From assembly GCF_009935905.1 (NCBI RefSeq), contig NZ_PREX01000003.1, forward strand, positions 1 to 64,000: a stretch of 64,000 nt of DNA, given 5' to 3'. This document shows, one piece after another, positions 54,517 through 62,457 of the stretch (positions are counted from its first letter, which is position 1; each line of letters opens with the position of its first letter). Source of the stretch: Alkalibacterium sp. MB6 (GTDB lineage Bacteria; Bacillota; Bacilli; Lactobacillales; Carnobacteriaceae_A). The position numbers and the translations under genes were made by a program. The notes below the pieces were generated by a model. It saw only the letters and a list, made by a program, of their open reading frames with translations, made no database searches and was not told the origin of the DNA.

Positions 54517-55929
54517 CTAGTCATTTACGCTCTGGTCTTCAATAGTGCCACGTTCAATTGGCGCCCACGAATGTAGTTTTGCATGATAAGTGAATGCCGA
54601 ATATAGTCGTACCCACAATAAGTAAGGTCTGAAGAAGACGGCATCCAAAGTCGTCACAAAGAAAGCTTTCGCAACTTCTCCGGGATAACGTTTGTAATCT
54701 TGAATAAAGTATCGCCCAACAAAGAAGTCCATAGTCTGGAACAAATTGAATATGAAGTATAATCCCATTAATATCAGAATCATCGGGATATTGATCATCC
54801 CTAAGTAAAGACCTAAGATGATGATAAATAAACCAAGTAGTTCAATAAACGGCGCTAAAAGTTCATACATCAAAAAGTACGGGTAAGATAACAAGCCTAG
54901 TAAGCCATAATTTGGATTTAGAAGAATAGATTTATGGGCCCACATCGTTTGCATCAAACCACGATGCCAACGAGCACGTTGTTTCGCTAGGTCATCCATT
55001 GAGAAAGGCGCTTGCGTCCAACATACTGCATCTTCAGCAAAACGAATCTTATAAGGAATATCATTCTCGACATGGTGACGATGTAGTCGTAAAGCTAAGT
55101 CCATATCTTCCCCAACACTATTAGGGTCGTACCCATTGATATCAATTACTGCTTGTTTTTTGAATAAACCAAAACCACCAGATACATTTAAATTTGCATT
55201 AAAGGCATCACTAGATATACGCGACCCCATAAATGCCCGGCCGTATTCCAAGGTTTGCATTGCGGCTACCAAATTTTTTGGTAAAGGTGTTTCTACTGGA
55301 TAAGCATCTTTAAAGACGATATCATTAGCAATACCCAACAGTCCCCCAACAGCTACTGTACGATCATTTTCGAAGAATAATTGAATGGCATTCTTTAGAG
55401 CATCAGCTTGTAAGACCTCATCTGCATCCATCGATACGAAATATGGATATTCACTCGCATTAATCCCCGCATTTACCGCATCAGCCTTATTACCGCCATT
55501 AACTTTTCGGATCAGTTTAATGGTTTTTCCACCTTTCGATATTTCATAAACTGATTCGATCGGTTGGGTAGGTACTTGTAGGTGAATGGGGACATCATTT
55601 TTCACCATATTAAATCGTTCAATTACCTTCTGAGCAGTATCATCAGTTGATCCATCGTCTACTACGATAATCTCATAAATTTTATAGTCTAAATGCAGTA
55701 AGTTATCGATTGTTGTTATTATCGTTTCACTTTCATTAAAAGCAGGTACGACAATGGATACTGGGTAATAATACTCATGGTCTAATTGGTTCATCAATAG
55801 TTTCGTTTGTCGTCGTTTATAAAGTTTCACCATAGCCATGATATTACCTATTAAGATATAAGTCATGTAAAAAATTAAGTAGCCTAAGAAAAATTTTTCT
55901 GAGATTTGAAATAACAGATCAATATTCAT
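54517..55929 (-). CDS. Processive family-2 glycosyltransferase (PgaC/IcaA-like)
   Basis: A 470-residue membrane glycosyltransferase: an N-terminal helix (about 12-35), a catalytic domain with VPAFNESETI, VDDGSTDDT, SMDADEV (DxD), GEDMDLALR and the processivity motif KQRARWHRG (about 315-323), and then four C-terminal helices. This is the architecture of chitin/hyaluronan/poly-N-acetylglucosamine synthases. It has no adjacent deacetylase or IcaD-like subunit. Instead it is coupled to a HEAT-repeat membrane protein gene that it overlaps by 11 bp, and to a glycosidase-like gene. It probably makes an extracellular polysaccharide; the sugar is unknown. Confidence 0.85.
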   Translation of the reverse strand: MNIDLLFQISEKFFLGYLIFYMTYILIGNIMAMVKLYKRRQTKLLMNQLDHEYYYPVSIVVPAFNESETIITTIDNLLHLDYKIYEIIVVDDGSTDDTAQKVIERFNMVKNDVPIHLQVPTQPIESVYEISKGGKTIKLIRKVNGGNKADAVNAGINASEYPYFVSMDADEVLQADALKNAIQLFFENDRTVAVGGLLGIANDIVFKDAYPVETPLPKNLVAAMQTLEYGRAFMGSRISSDAFNANLNVSGGFGLFKKQAVIDINGYDPNSVGEDMDLALRLHRHHVENDIPYKIRFAEDAVCWTQAPFSMDDLAKQRARWHRGLMQTMWAHKSILLNPNYGLLGLLSYPYFLMYELLAPFIELLGLFIIILGLYLGMINIPMILILMGLYFIFNLFQTMDFFVGRYFIQDYKRYPGEVAKAFFVTTLDAVFFRPYLLWVRLYSAFTYHAKLHSWAPIERGTIEDQSVND

Positions 55930-57028
55930 AACTTAATCCCCTTTTTTCATAATAATAGGTCAATTGATCAATCGCATATTGATCTTCACCTTCAAATACT
56001 GATGATAGTCGTTGTGGTTGATCTACTAATTTACTTAAAGCTTCAGCAGCGTTCCGACGTACATACCAATCTCTTGATGTAACATTCCTTATTAGTTGCT
56101 CGATCGTTTCTTGACCAGGATAGGCTATTAAAGTACTCGTTGCTACACCGGTACATGCTATATAATCCACATCATCATTATTAGCCCATGATAAGATATA
56201 TGGATAAGCTTCTTCGGTCTCGATTTTTCCATAATATCTGAGTACAGCACATATATAATCAACATCTTCTGTTTCACCATCTAAGTATGGCAGCAAGAAC
56301 TGTTGGAATTGTGCTGAACCCTTGATACGAGCAAAATCAATGACAGCCGTTTGATAATGCGATGACAACTGACTCCAATTCGTGTCTAGTAAGTGTAGTA
56401 ACTCATCAAAGTCACCAGTAAAAGCTAATAGACTATCCGTGATTAATTTTGTATTTAAGGGTGTTAAATCTTCATGGCTCAACTGCTCAAGTCCTTCTAC
56501 CACTGAATGAGGATTGCCTAAACTAGTTAAAGCCGCAAAAGCGTGATTCTTAGAATATATTGACGATTGTAGAGGGATCTTCAATAGTATTGATTCCAAC
56601 TCAGTCGTATCCCTGCCCTCTTGCTTAAATGGTAACTTACTCGTTGCATAGGCATAATAAGCTTTATGGGTTGAAGATTCTTTTAAATAGTACTGGCCGA
56701 CTCTTAGCCAATCTTTGTATGACTTATCAATGAAGTCTTTGATCAAATCATTATCTTTCTGGCTACTACTACTAAGTAATTCCTTAGCAATCTCCAAAAA
56801 TACAATCATCTTCTTGGGAGATGTCACATCACGATAGAACGTCTCACTGTCATAATTTAAACCCTTCATCTCTGCGAACCACTTGCGCACCTCTTCTTTT
56901 TCGTTATCGCTTCTCTTAGCAGAGAAATTAGTATAGCGACGGTATAAGAATATCGAAAAATAAGTGAATATACTGATAATAACCAGTAGGATTAAGTAAA
57001 ACAATAGAAAATTAAATTCCCAAATCAA
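55919..57028 (-). CDS. Membrane-anchored HEAT-repeat protein
   Basis: A 369-residue protein with an N-terminal membrane helix (about 5-28), a basic juxtamembrane part and then helical repeats. The clearest HEAT units are at the C-terminus (for example DVDYIACTGVATSTLIAYPGQ and SRDWYVRRNAAEALSKLVD). HEAT repeats form protein-binding superhelices; a scaffold or regulator of the adjacent polysaccharide synthase is the natural guess. It starts with TTG behind GAGGGG and its gene overlaps the glycosyltransferase gene. No enzymatic motif seen. Confidence 0.75.
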   Translation of the reverse strand: MIWEFNFLLFYLILLVIISIFTYFSIFLYRRYTNFSAKRSDNEKEEVRKWFAEMKGLNYDSETFYRDVTSPKKMIVFLEIAKELLSSSSQKDNDLIKDFIDKSYKDWLRVGQYYLKESSTHKAYYAYATSKLPFKQEGRDTTELESILLKIPLQSSIYSKNHAFAALTSLGNPHSVVEGLEQLSHEDLTPLNTKLITDSLLAFTGDFDELLHLLDTNWSQLSSHYQTAVIDFARIKGSAQFQQFLLPYLDGETEDVDYICAVLRYYGKIETEEAYPYILSWANNDDVDYIACTGVATSTLIAYPGQETIEQLIRNVTSRDWYVRRNAAEALSKLVDQPQRLSSVFEGEDQYAIDQLTYYYEKRGLSYEY

Positions 57029-57032
57029 AAAA

Positions 57033-57911
57033 TTACCCCTCTTCTAAAGCTGTTAGCTCTAGCAAACTATTAAATTCATGTATACCTAAATGAATTTCTT
57101 GATTGCTGTAATGATTAGTTAAAGCCTCAAAGTTTTCAATCATCGCTACTAGCCCCTCGTCATGGTAGGTATTTTGTGCTGTCAAATCAGCAATACCAAC
57201 TTGCTGTAATTCGTAAACCGTTTGAATGGACTTATCGTATTGCTTACTCACACTTACTTCTTTAGCAATATGATCAATTTCTTTACCGCGATAATAATTC
57301 ATAATGGCTACCTCATCGGAAGCTTCTGAAATAATTGCTTCTAATTCTTCATTGAACCCTTTTGTGTCTAGGTAATATGGTAGGCAAACAATCAGTTCCA
57401 TATTCGCTGCTTTTGTTAGACCGTAAACTTCTTTTAAATTATCTACTAAGGTTCCCCAAACAGCTTTGGGATCATCTTGATATTCTTCTAAAGTTTGAGG
57501 TTCAATATCTAAGACAAACCCTTGCACCGGATGGCCAGCTTCTTTATATTCAATGACCTCTTTAACATAGGTAATTAATTCATTCTTTTCTTCAACTAGT
57601 GCCCATTCGGCCTCCCCATTTAAGAAGTAAACTCGCTTATTAGCTTCATTCACTTGATTCACAAATTGATTTAATTGGCCAACAAACTGGTCATCAGACA
57701 AATGATTACTCGAAACGAATTGATAAATCGAATCGATGTCATGCGTACTCATTGCTTCTACTGTATGGTCAACATTTTCAACTTGTAGTTCATACCAAGA
57801 ATAGACGGCCGCTTCGATATTTTTAGCTTTACTAAAATAATTGAATAATAGCATTGCGACAACAGTTCCTCCTATAGCTAATAACCCTCGCTTAAATTTA
57901 TAATTATCCAA
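57033..57911 (-). CDS. Putative extracellular glycosidase-like protein
   Basis: About 292 residues: a short N-terminal anchor or signal segment (about 9-27, GLLAIGGTVVAMLLFNYF) and an extracytoplasmic domain with the strand-loop pattern of a TIM barrel. YFLNGEAEWAL, GFVLDIEPQ (acidic pair at a strand end), LIVCLPYYLD and VAIMNYYRG occupy the positions where glycoside hydrolases of the GH18/DUF4434 kind keep catalytic or binding residues. Not assigned to a family. The start is a TTG with AGGAG about 10 bp upstream. It is the first gene of a three-gene unit; a polysaccharide-trimming or -releasing role is inferred. Confidence 0.6.
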   Translation of the reverse strand: MDNYKFKRGLLAIGGTVVAMLLFNYFSKAKNIEAAVYSWYELQVENVDHTVEAMSTHDIDSIYQFVSSNHLSDDQFVGQLNQFVNQVNEANKRVYFLNGEAEWALVEEKNELITYVKEVIEYKEAGHPVQGFVLDIEPQTLEEYQDDPKAVWGTLVDNLKEVYGLTKAANMELIVCLPYYLDTKGFNEELEAIISEASDEVAIMNYYRGKEIDHIAKEVSVSKQYDKSIQTVYELQQVGIADLTAQNTYHDEGLVAMIENFEALTNHYSNQEIHLGIHEFNSLLELTALEEG

Positions 57912-58066
57912 TAGAATCACTGCTCCTATTTTTAAATATAATTCTCTATACAATACCATATCCATAACATATAATGAATACCCCAAATTGAAAAAAATAC
58001 TGCCGAGTCGTCACCCGGTCGCCTTTCCAATTTGCAAATTTGATTTTTAAAGTTTAATTGTGTTAA

Positions 58067-58584
58067 TTATGCTTCGATTGTAGTGATTGTACCCGCACCT
58101 ACAGTACGTCCACCTTCACGGATAGAGAATTTAGTACCATCTTCGATCGCAACTGGGTGAATCAATTCAACGTCCATATCAACGTTGTCACCAGGCATAA
58201 CCATAGCTACGTCTTCTGGTAAAGTGATAACACCAGTGATGTCAGTAGTACGGAAGTAGAATTGTGGACGGTAGTTAGTTAAGAATGGCGTATGACGTCC
58301 ACCTTCTTCTTTAGATAAAACGTAAACTTGCGCTTTAAATTTAGTATGTGGAGTGATTGAACCAGGAGCAGCCAATACTTGACCACGTTGGATGTCTTCA
58401 CGTTGAACACCACGTAATAATGCACCGATGTTGTCACCAGCTTGAGCGTAGTCTAAGTTTTTACGGAACATTTCAACACCAGTTACAACTGATTTACCGA
58501 TTTGTTCAGCAATACCAACGATGTCAACTTCGTCACCTGTACGAATTTCACCACGTTCAACACGACCTGTAGCAACAGTACCAC
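58067..58584 (-). pseudogene. tuf: 3' fragment of elongation factor Tu gene
   Basis: The last 172 codons of EF-Tu, from [20 protein letters not shown] to the C-terminal [14 protein letters not shown]-like end. Domains 2 and 3 are complete, and the GTPase domain and start of domain 2 are absent. Homology stops within GRGTVATG at 58584, and different sequence (a C-rich stretch) follows. The sequence left of the gene (about 57987-58066) contains a terminator-like hairpin and then the glycosidase-like gene in the same direction. A complete tuf must exist elsewhere. The fragment cannot make a functional factor. Confidence 0.95.
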
Positions 58585-58693
58585 CCCCAATCCCCCAATA
58601 ATCAGTAATCAAAAAACAACATTCTTCCGAGTTTATGCCCAACTTTCTCCCTATTCATATAGACAACAAATTCTATTTGAAAGGAAGGATACT

Positions 58694-59296
58694 ATGGCAA
58701 AAGAACGACGCTCAAACAAATGGGCTTTCTTGATGTATGAAGAAAGCGTCCCTGATAATTATATGGAGATTTTTGAGGGATTACACGTACCATTTGTACT
58801 TATTCCATGGCATGACAAAGATATTCATTCTGAAACAGGAGAAATTAAAAAATCTCACAAGCATGGCGCCTTTTACTTTGATTCACTAAAAAGCTACTCA
58901 CAAGTATCTGAACTTGTAAGTGATAAACTGAATGGTCCTGCTCACGTTGAAGTTGTGATGTCACCCAAAGGTATGTTTGATTATTTCACACACGCAGAAA
59001 ATCCAGATAAAACACCTTATGATATTGAAGATATTGAAAGCGGGCTGGATTCGAACTCGATAAATTTCTGTTAGAACAAAACATCGACAACTTCATGAAT
59101 GATGTCATTGATGTTATCGAAGAAAATAACTTTGTAGAATTTGAAGACCTTGTACGTTATGCACGAGATAACAATTATAATCTCCTAGGTCTCATTGTCG
59201 AACGAACCTATTTTTTTGGCAAAATACTTAGATTCTCGACGTTATAGTCAAAGTAAGAACAAAATTAAACCAACGGAGGAAAATACTGATGAATAA
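58694..59296 (+). pseudogene. rep: RepB/Rep_2-type plasmid replication initiator, two frameshifts
   Basis: A pMV158-like rolling-circle initiator of about 200 residues: NKWAFLMYEESVPDNYMEI at the N-terminus, the two-His motif KSHKHGAFYF (about 53-62), and the catalytic-Tyr region HVEVVMSPKGMFDYFTHAEN. The frame breaks near 59041 (continues FELDKFLLEQNIDNFMNDVI in a second frame) and again near 59213-59220 in a T run (continues YLDSRRYSQSKNKIKPTEEN). The reconstructed end overlaps xis. Such Rep proteins in integrated elements support rolling-circle replication after excision. Ribosome binding site AAGGAAGGA. Confidence 0.8.
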
Positions 59297-59471
59297 AGAA
59301 CCTCTCTTACTAAATCGACAACAAGCCTCCGAGTATCTTGGTATTGATCCAAAATCATTTGACAAATATATCCGCTGTCATCGTGATTTCAAATGTTTCA
59401 TGATTGGTAAGCAAGAACGATATCTAAAATCAGAGCTTCTCAAATTTCTTGAAGCTCACTGTGTAAATTAA
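59289..59471 (+). CDS. xis: Excisionase (Xis-like, HTH_17)
   Basis: A 60-residue protein with a MerR-like helix-turn-helix (LLNRQQASEYLGIDPKSFDK, about residues 7-26) and a recognition wing QERYLKSELLKFLEAH. Size and position between a rep gene and a tyrosine integrase gene are typical for the directionality factor of integrative elements. GGAGG is 8 bp before the ATG. Confidence 0.8.
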   Translation: MNKEPLLLNRQQASEYLGIDPKSFDKYIRCHRDFKCFMIGKQERYLKSELLKFLEAHCVN

Positions 59472-59560
59472 CTTGGTGGTTGATAAAACGAGATTCGTCA
59501 TTTACTCTATAAGTAACTAGTCTATTTTATCAATCACTTTTAATAAGGAAGGCTGATAAA

Positions 59561-60561
59561 ATGGCAACAATTACTAAACGAGGCAATTCATACCGAGCAA
59601 CAGTTTCTCTTTACAAAAAAGGTAAATACAAAAGAGAAACAAAAACATTCAAAAGCAAAAAAGATGCAGAGCTTTGGACGCTGGAAATGGAACTTGAAAA
59701 AGGACGTGGTAAAAATATTGCTGAACGCGCTACTCTTTTCCCAGACTTTTATCGTAACTGGGTAGAAACTGTTAAAAAGAATGACGTTCGTGAAGCAACC
59801 TACACTAATTATATGCGGACGCTCACAATTGTTGATAGATTGTTTCAAGGAATTCAACTCAAACACCTTGACGATATTGTCATACAAAAAAGCTTGATAA
59901 ATATGCTGAAACACATTCTAAAAAAACAACTCATGAACTTGTGTTAAAAATCCGTGGTTCTTTAAAGTACGCATATGCACGAGGTCAAGAACAACCAAAA
60001 CGTAATATTGCTTTATCTATCACCGATTTTAAAAAGCTTAGACAATATTGCCTAAGCCACCAAGATAAAGAATTCAATATTTTAGTATTACTTGCTTTGG
60101 AAACAGGTGCTAGACGTGGCGAACTTTTAGGACTGACAAAAGACGACCTTTTTGAATATGGTATCAATATTAGGCGTTCAATTAGCCCTACTGATAATGA
60201 TACGCAACTTAAAACAAAACACTCTAAACGTGATATTTCAATCAACAAAGACGTTTACACAGCTTTACAAAAGCTTGTCGAAACAAAGTCCACTTATTTA
60301 TTTGATTGGAACGGATTCAATCAATCTGCACAACTTCAACGCCTGTTAAAAAAATTGAATATTCCAAAAACAACGTTCCATGGTTTGCGAGATACACATG
60401 CTTCATTTTTGTTCTCTAAAGAAATTAGCATTGACTACATCTCTCGGCGTTTAGGTCATAATTCGATACTAACAACCCAGAACTATTATCTTGAATTGAT
60501 GCCAGAAAAAAAGCATCAGCAAGATGCCGATGCTTTACAACTGTTAAACGATTTATCATAA
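59561..60561 (+). pseudogene. int: Tyrosine integrase with one frameshift
   Basis: An integrase of about 333 residues. The N-terminal part has an Arm-binding domain (TKRGNSYRATVSLYKKGKYK) and a core-binding domain (residues 55-125). The catalytic domain has the full tetrad: Arg in TGARRGELLG, His-x-x-Arg in HGLRDTHAS, His/Arg in RRLGHNS and Tyr in TQNYYLEL. The frame is lost at 59887-59893: an A6 run needs a seventh A for DIVIQKKLDKYAETHSKK to read on. This is either an inactivating deletion or a homopolymer sequencing error. It targets the neighbouring rpsI 3' end. Confidence 0.85.
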
Positions 60562-60599
60562 TTAACACCAACTGACACCAAAAAGTGCCAGAAAACGTT

Positions 60600-60640
60600 G
60601 ATACAATAATGAATTGATTAACGTTTTGAGAATTGTGGAG
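60600..60640. other. Presumed attachment site at rpsI 3' end
   Basis: The last codons of rpsI (stop at 60618) face the integrase. The element joins the chromosome here, so the crossover core must lie in about the last 30 bp of rpsI or just after. rpsI itself keeps a normal C-terminus (SPQFSKR), so the core restores the gene. The core cannot be delimited without the other junction. Confidence 0.5.
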
Positions 60641-61010
60641 ACTTACGAGCTTTTTTAAGACCTGGTTTCATACGTTCCTTCATACGAGAGTCACGTGTTA
60701 ATAATCCAGCTGCTTTTAATGGAGCACGGAAGTCTGGGTCAACTGTTAATAGTGCGCGAGCGATTCCGTGACGAGCAGCTCCTGCTTGTCCTGAATAGCC
60801 ACCACCGTGAACGTTGACTCTGATGTCATAGCTGTCTACTGTATCAGTAATTGCTAATGGTTGTTTAACTACTAAGTGTAGTAGGTCAAGATCAAGGTAC
60901 TCAGCCATGTCTTTACCGTTAAATGTAATTTGACCAGAACCTGGAGTCAGGATAACGCGAGCTGTTGAGTTTTTACGACGACCAGTTCCGAAATATTGTA
61001 CTTGTGCCAA
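60618..61010 (-). CDS. rpsI: Ribosomal protein S9
   Basis: A 130-residue S9 with the usual beginning [20 protein letters not shown], the KQPL loop, [20 protein letters not shown] and the basic C-terminal RKSPQFSKR that reaches the P-site tRNA. It follows rplM by 13 bp, the universal pair. Its 3' end is the integration target of the neighbouring element and is intact. Confidence 0.97.
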   Translation of the reverse strand: MAQVQYFGTGRRKNSTARVILTPGSGQITFNGKDMAEYLDLDLLHLVVKQPLAITDTVDSYDIRVNVHGGGYSGQAGAARHGIARALLTVDPDFRAPLKAAGLLTRDSRMKERMKPGLKKARKSPQFSKR

Positions 61011-61023
61011 TGGATTTCCCTCC

Positions 61024-61467
61024 TTAAATCAAGTTTGTAATGTCTAGAGTTTCTGGTTGCTGTGCTTGGTTGTTGTGTTCAGGTCCAGCAAAAACGTGAA
61101 GTTTTTTAACTTGCTTACGTCCAAGTGGGTTATGCGGTAGCATACCTTTAATTGATAATTCAATCAATCGTTCAGGTTTTTGAGCACGCATTGTTCCTGC
61201 AGACACTTGTTTCAAGCCGCCTGGGAAACCAGAGTGACGTGAATAGATTTTGTCAGCTGCTTTGTTACCAGTTAATTTAACTTTCTCAGCGTTGATTACG
61301 ATGACATGGTCACCTGTATCAACGTGTGGTGTGTAAGTTGGTTTATTTTTACCACGTAAAATAGTTGCCACGACTGTAGATAGACGTCCTAAAGGAATGT
61401 CTGTTGCGTCGATAACATACCATTTGCGTTCGATGTTTTGTTCATTCGCCATAAATGTTGTACGCAC
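61024..61467 (-). CDS. rplM: Ribosomal protein L13
   Basis: A 147-residue L13 with [40 protein letters not shown] and [20 protein letters not shown] start at the GTG at 61467 (RTTFMANEQ follows), because GGAGG lies 8 bp upstream; the open frame extends further upstream without a site. First gene of rplM-rpsI. Confidence 0.97.
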   Translation of the reverse strand: MRTTFMANEQNIERKWYVIDATDIPLGRLSTVVATILRGKNKPTYTPHVDTGDHVIVINAEKVKLTGNKAADKIYSRHSGFPGGLKQVSAGTMRAQKPERLIELSIKGMLPHNPLGRKQVKKLHVFAGPEHNNQAQQPETLDITNLI

Positions 61468-61625
61468 GATCTTAACCTCCAAGTTATTCGTTTCATGAAT
61501 CAGTAATTTTTTATCTGCTTTTCATTTCCTCTAATTGTTCCGATTAAAAGTCCTGTAAAGTCATAGTTGTTTGTTCCAAAACAAGTTTCCGGGGCTTATC
61601 ATGGTGGCAAACAATACCGTCTAAT

Positions 61626-61654
61626 ATCTTACCGTGAATGGGTTGTAATGTCAA
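61626..61654 (-). promoter_or_regulatory. rplM-rpsI promoter
   Basis: Minus-strand TTGACA (61649-61654), 17-bp spacer, TAAGAT (61626-61631). The resulting leader is about 150 bases, long enough for the L13-type autoregulatory leader known from Firmicutes, though I could not fold it with certainty. Confidence 0.75.
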
Positions 61655-61699
61655 CACTTAATCGATTGTTTACACTCTTTTTTTACTTGACTGTAAAAA

Positions 61700-61741
61700 G
61701 ATAAAGAGATCTCCCAGCTATTTGGAAGATCTCTTTTATTT
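61700..61741 (-). terminator. Terminator after ECF T component
   Basis: AAAAGAGATCTTCC and the complementary GGGAGATCTCTTT on the minus strand, with T run, separate the ECF unit from rplM. Confidence 0.75.
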
Positions 61742-61743
61742 AT

Positions 61744-62457
61744 TTATCTAGCCAATATCATTCCTAAGCCTAATATAACTAGTGGAAAGCCCGCTGCGAA
61801 AGCTATGTCTCGCCTCTTTATCTTAAGCTGTCTATGCATGGTTCTCTCTTCACTAAAGCCTTTTGCTTCCATAGATAAAGACAACCGTTCTGACCATCTA
61901 ACCATTCTTACCATCATCGTGAATAACGGTTTTGTGTCAAATCCTTTGACAGGCAAGTTTCTCACTTGTATTGCTAGCTTGGAGTGCTCATATTCTGTCT
62001 GAATAAGTGACGTCAAATTAAAAGCGGTCAATATAGCATATCCTACTTTCATAGGCATTTTCGCTTGCTGTATAAAGCTGACAATTAGATCATAAGAATC
62101 AGTTGTTAAGCTGTAGCTAATGCCGATCATGCCAAATGCCAAGATACGTGTCCCTAAATTTAAACCGTTAATCAATTCTGCTCGGCCCCCTGCTACTATC
62201 GTCTCATTCGTTAAACTAAAGAGGGCTTGTTCTGAACTAAATAGCCACCCTGTCATGAAATAGCTGACTGAAATAAATGCGATTGGAATCAACACTCTCA
62301 CCATAGTTGACAACTTGGCCCGCTTTGATGTCATTAAAAAGAGTAGACATACTAGCGAAAGCAAGACATTTAACTGCCAGTGAAAGGTAAAGCCTAGGGC
62401 AATTGATCCAATCAGCATACCGACTGTTTTAGCTGTTGGGTTAATAGAATCGATCAT
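61744..62457 (-). CDS. ECF transporter T component
   Basis: A 237-residue CbiQ-like membrane protein with five helices. It has a coupling region with KLAIQVRNLPVKGFDT (first ARG-type motif, here QVRN) and SMEAKGFSEERTMHR (second motif, EAKGF). It overlaps the dual ATPase gene by 4 bp. The motifs deviate from ARG but match group-specific T proteins that work with fused ATPases. Substrate depends on the S component, which begins beyond the window edge. Confidence 0.85.
   Translation of the reverse strand: MIDSINPTAKTVGMLIGSIALGFTFHWQLNVLLSLVCLLFLMTSKRAKLSTMVRVLIPIAFISVSYFMTGWLFSSEQALFSLTNETIVAGGRAELINGLNLGTRILAFGMIGISYSLTTDSYDLIVSFIQQAKMPMKVGYAILTAFNLTSLIQTEYEHSKLAIQVRNLPVKGFDTKPLFTMMVRMVRWSERLSLSMEAKGFSEERTMHRQLKIKRRDIAFAAGFPLVILGLGMILAR

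Larger units (their letters stand above)
58585..60617 (+). mobile_element. Integration end of an integrative mobilizable element at rpsI
   Basis: The rep, xis and int genes are in this order and one orientation, with the integrase closest to the 3' end of rpsI (57 bp between the stops). The 3' end of rpsI is a reported integration site for tyrosine-integrase elements in streptococci. No relaxase, coupling protein or cargo is present, and the left side ends directly in the broken tuf, so only one end of the element is left here (or the assembly joins unrelated sequence). The second attachment site was not found in the window. Confidence 0.75.

Noticed and set aside
58067-58642. A short functional EF-Tu-like protein starting upstream of the fragment
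   Set aside because: The upstream codons are unrelated sequence from the element side, there is no ribosome binding site, and the GTPase domain is missing.
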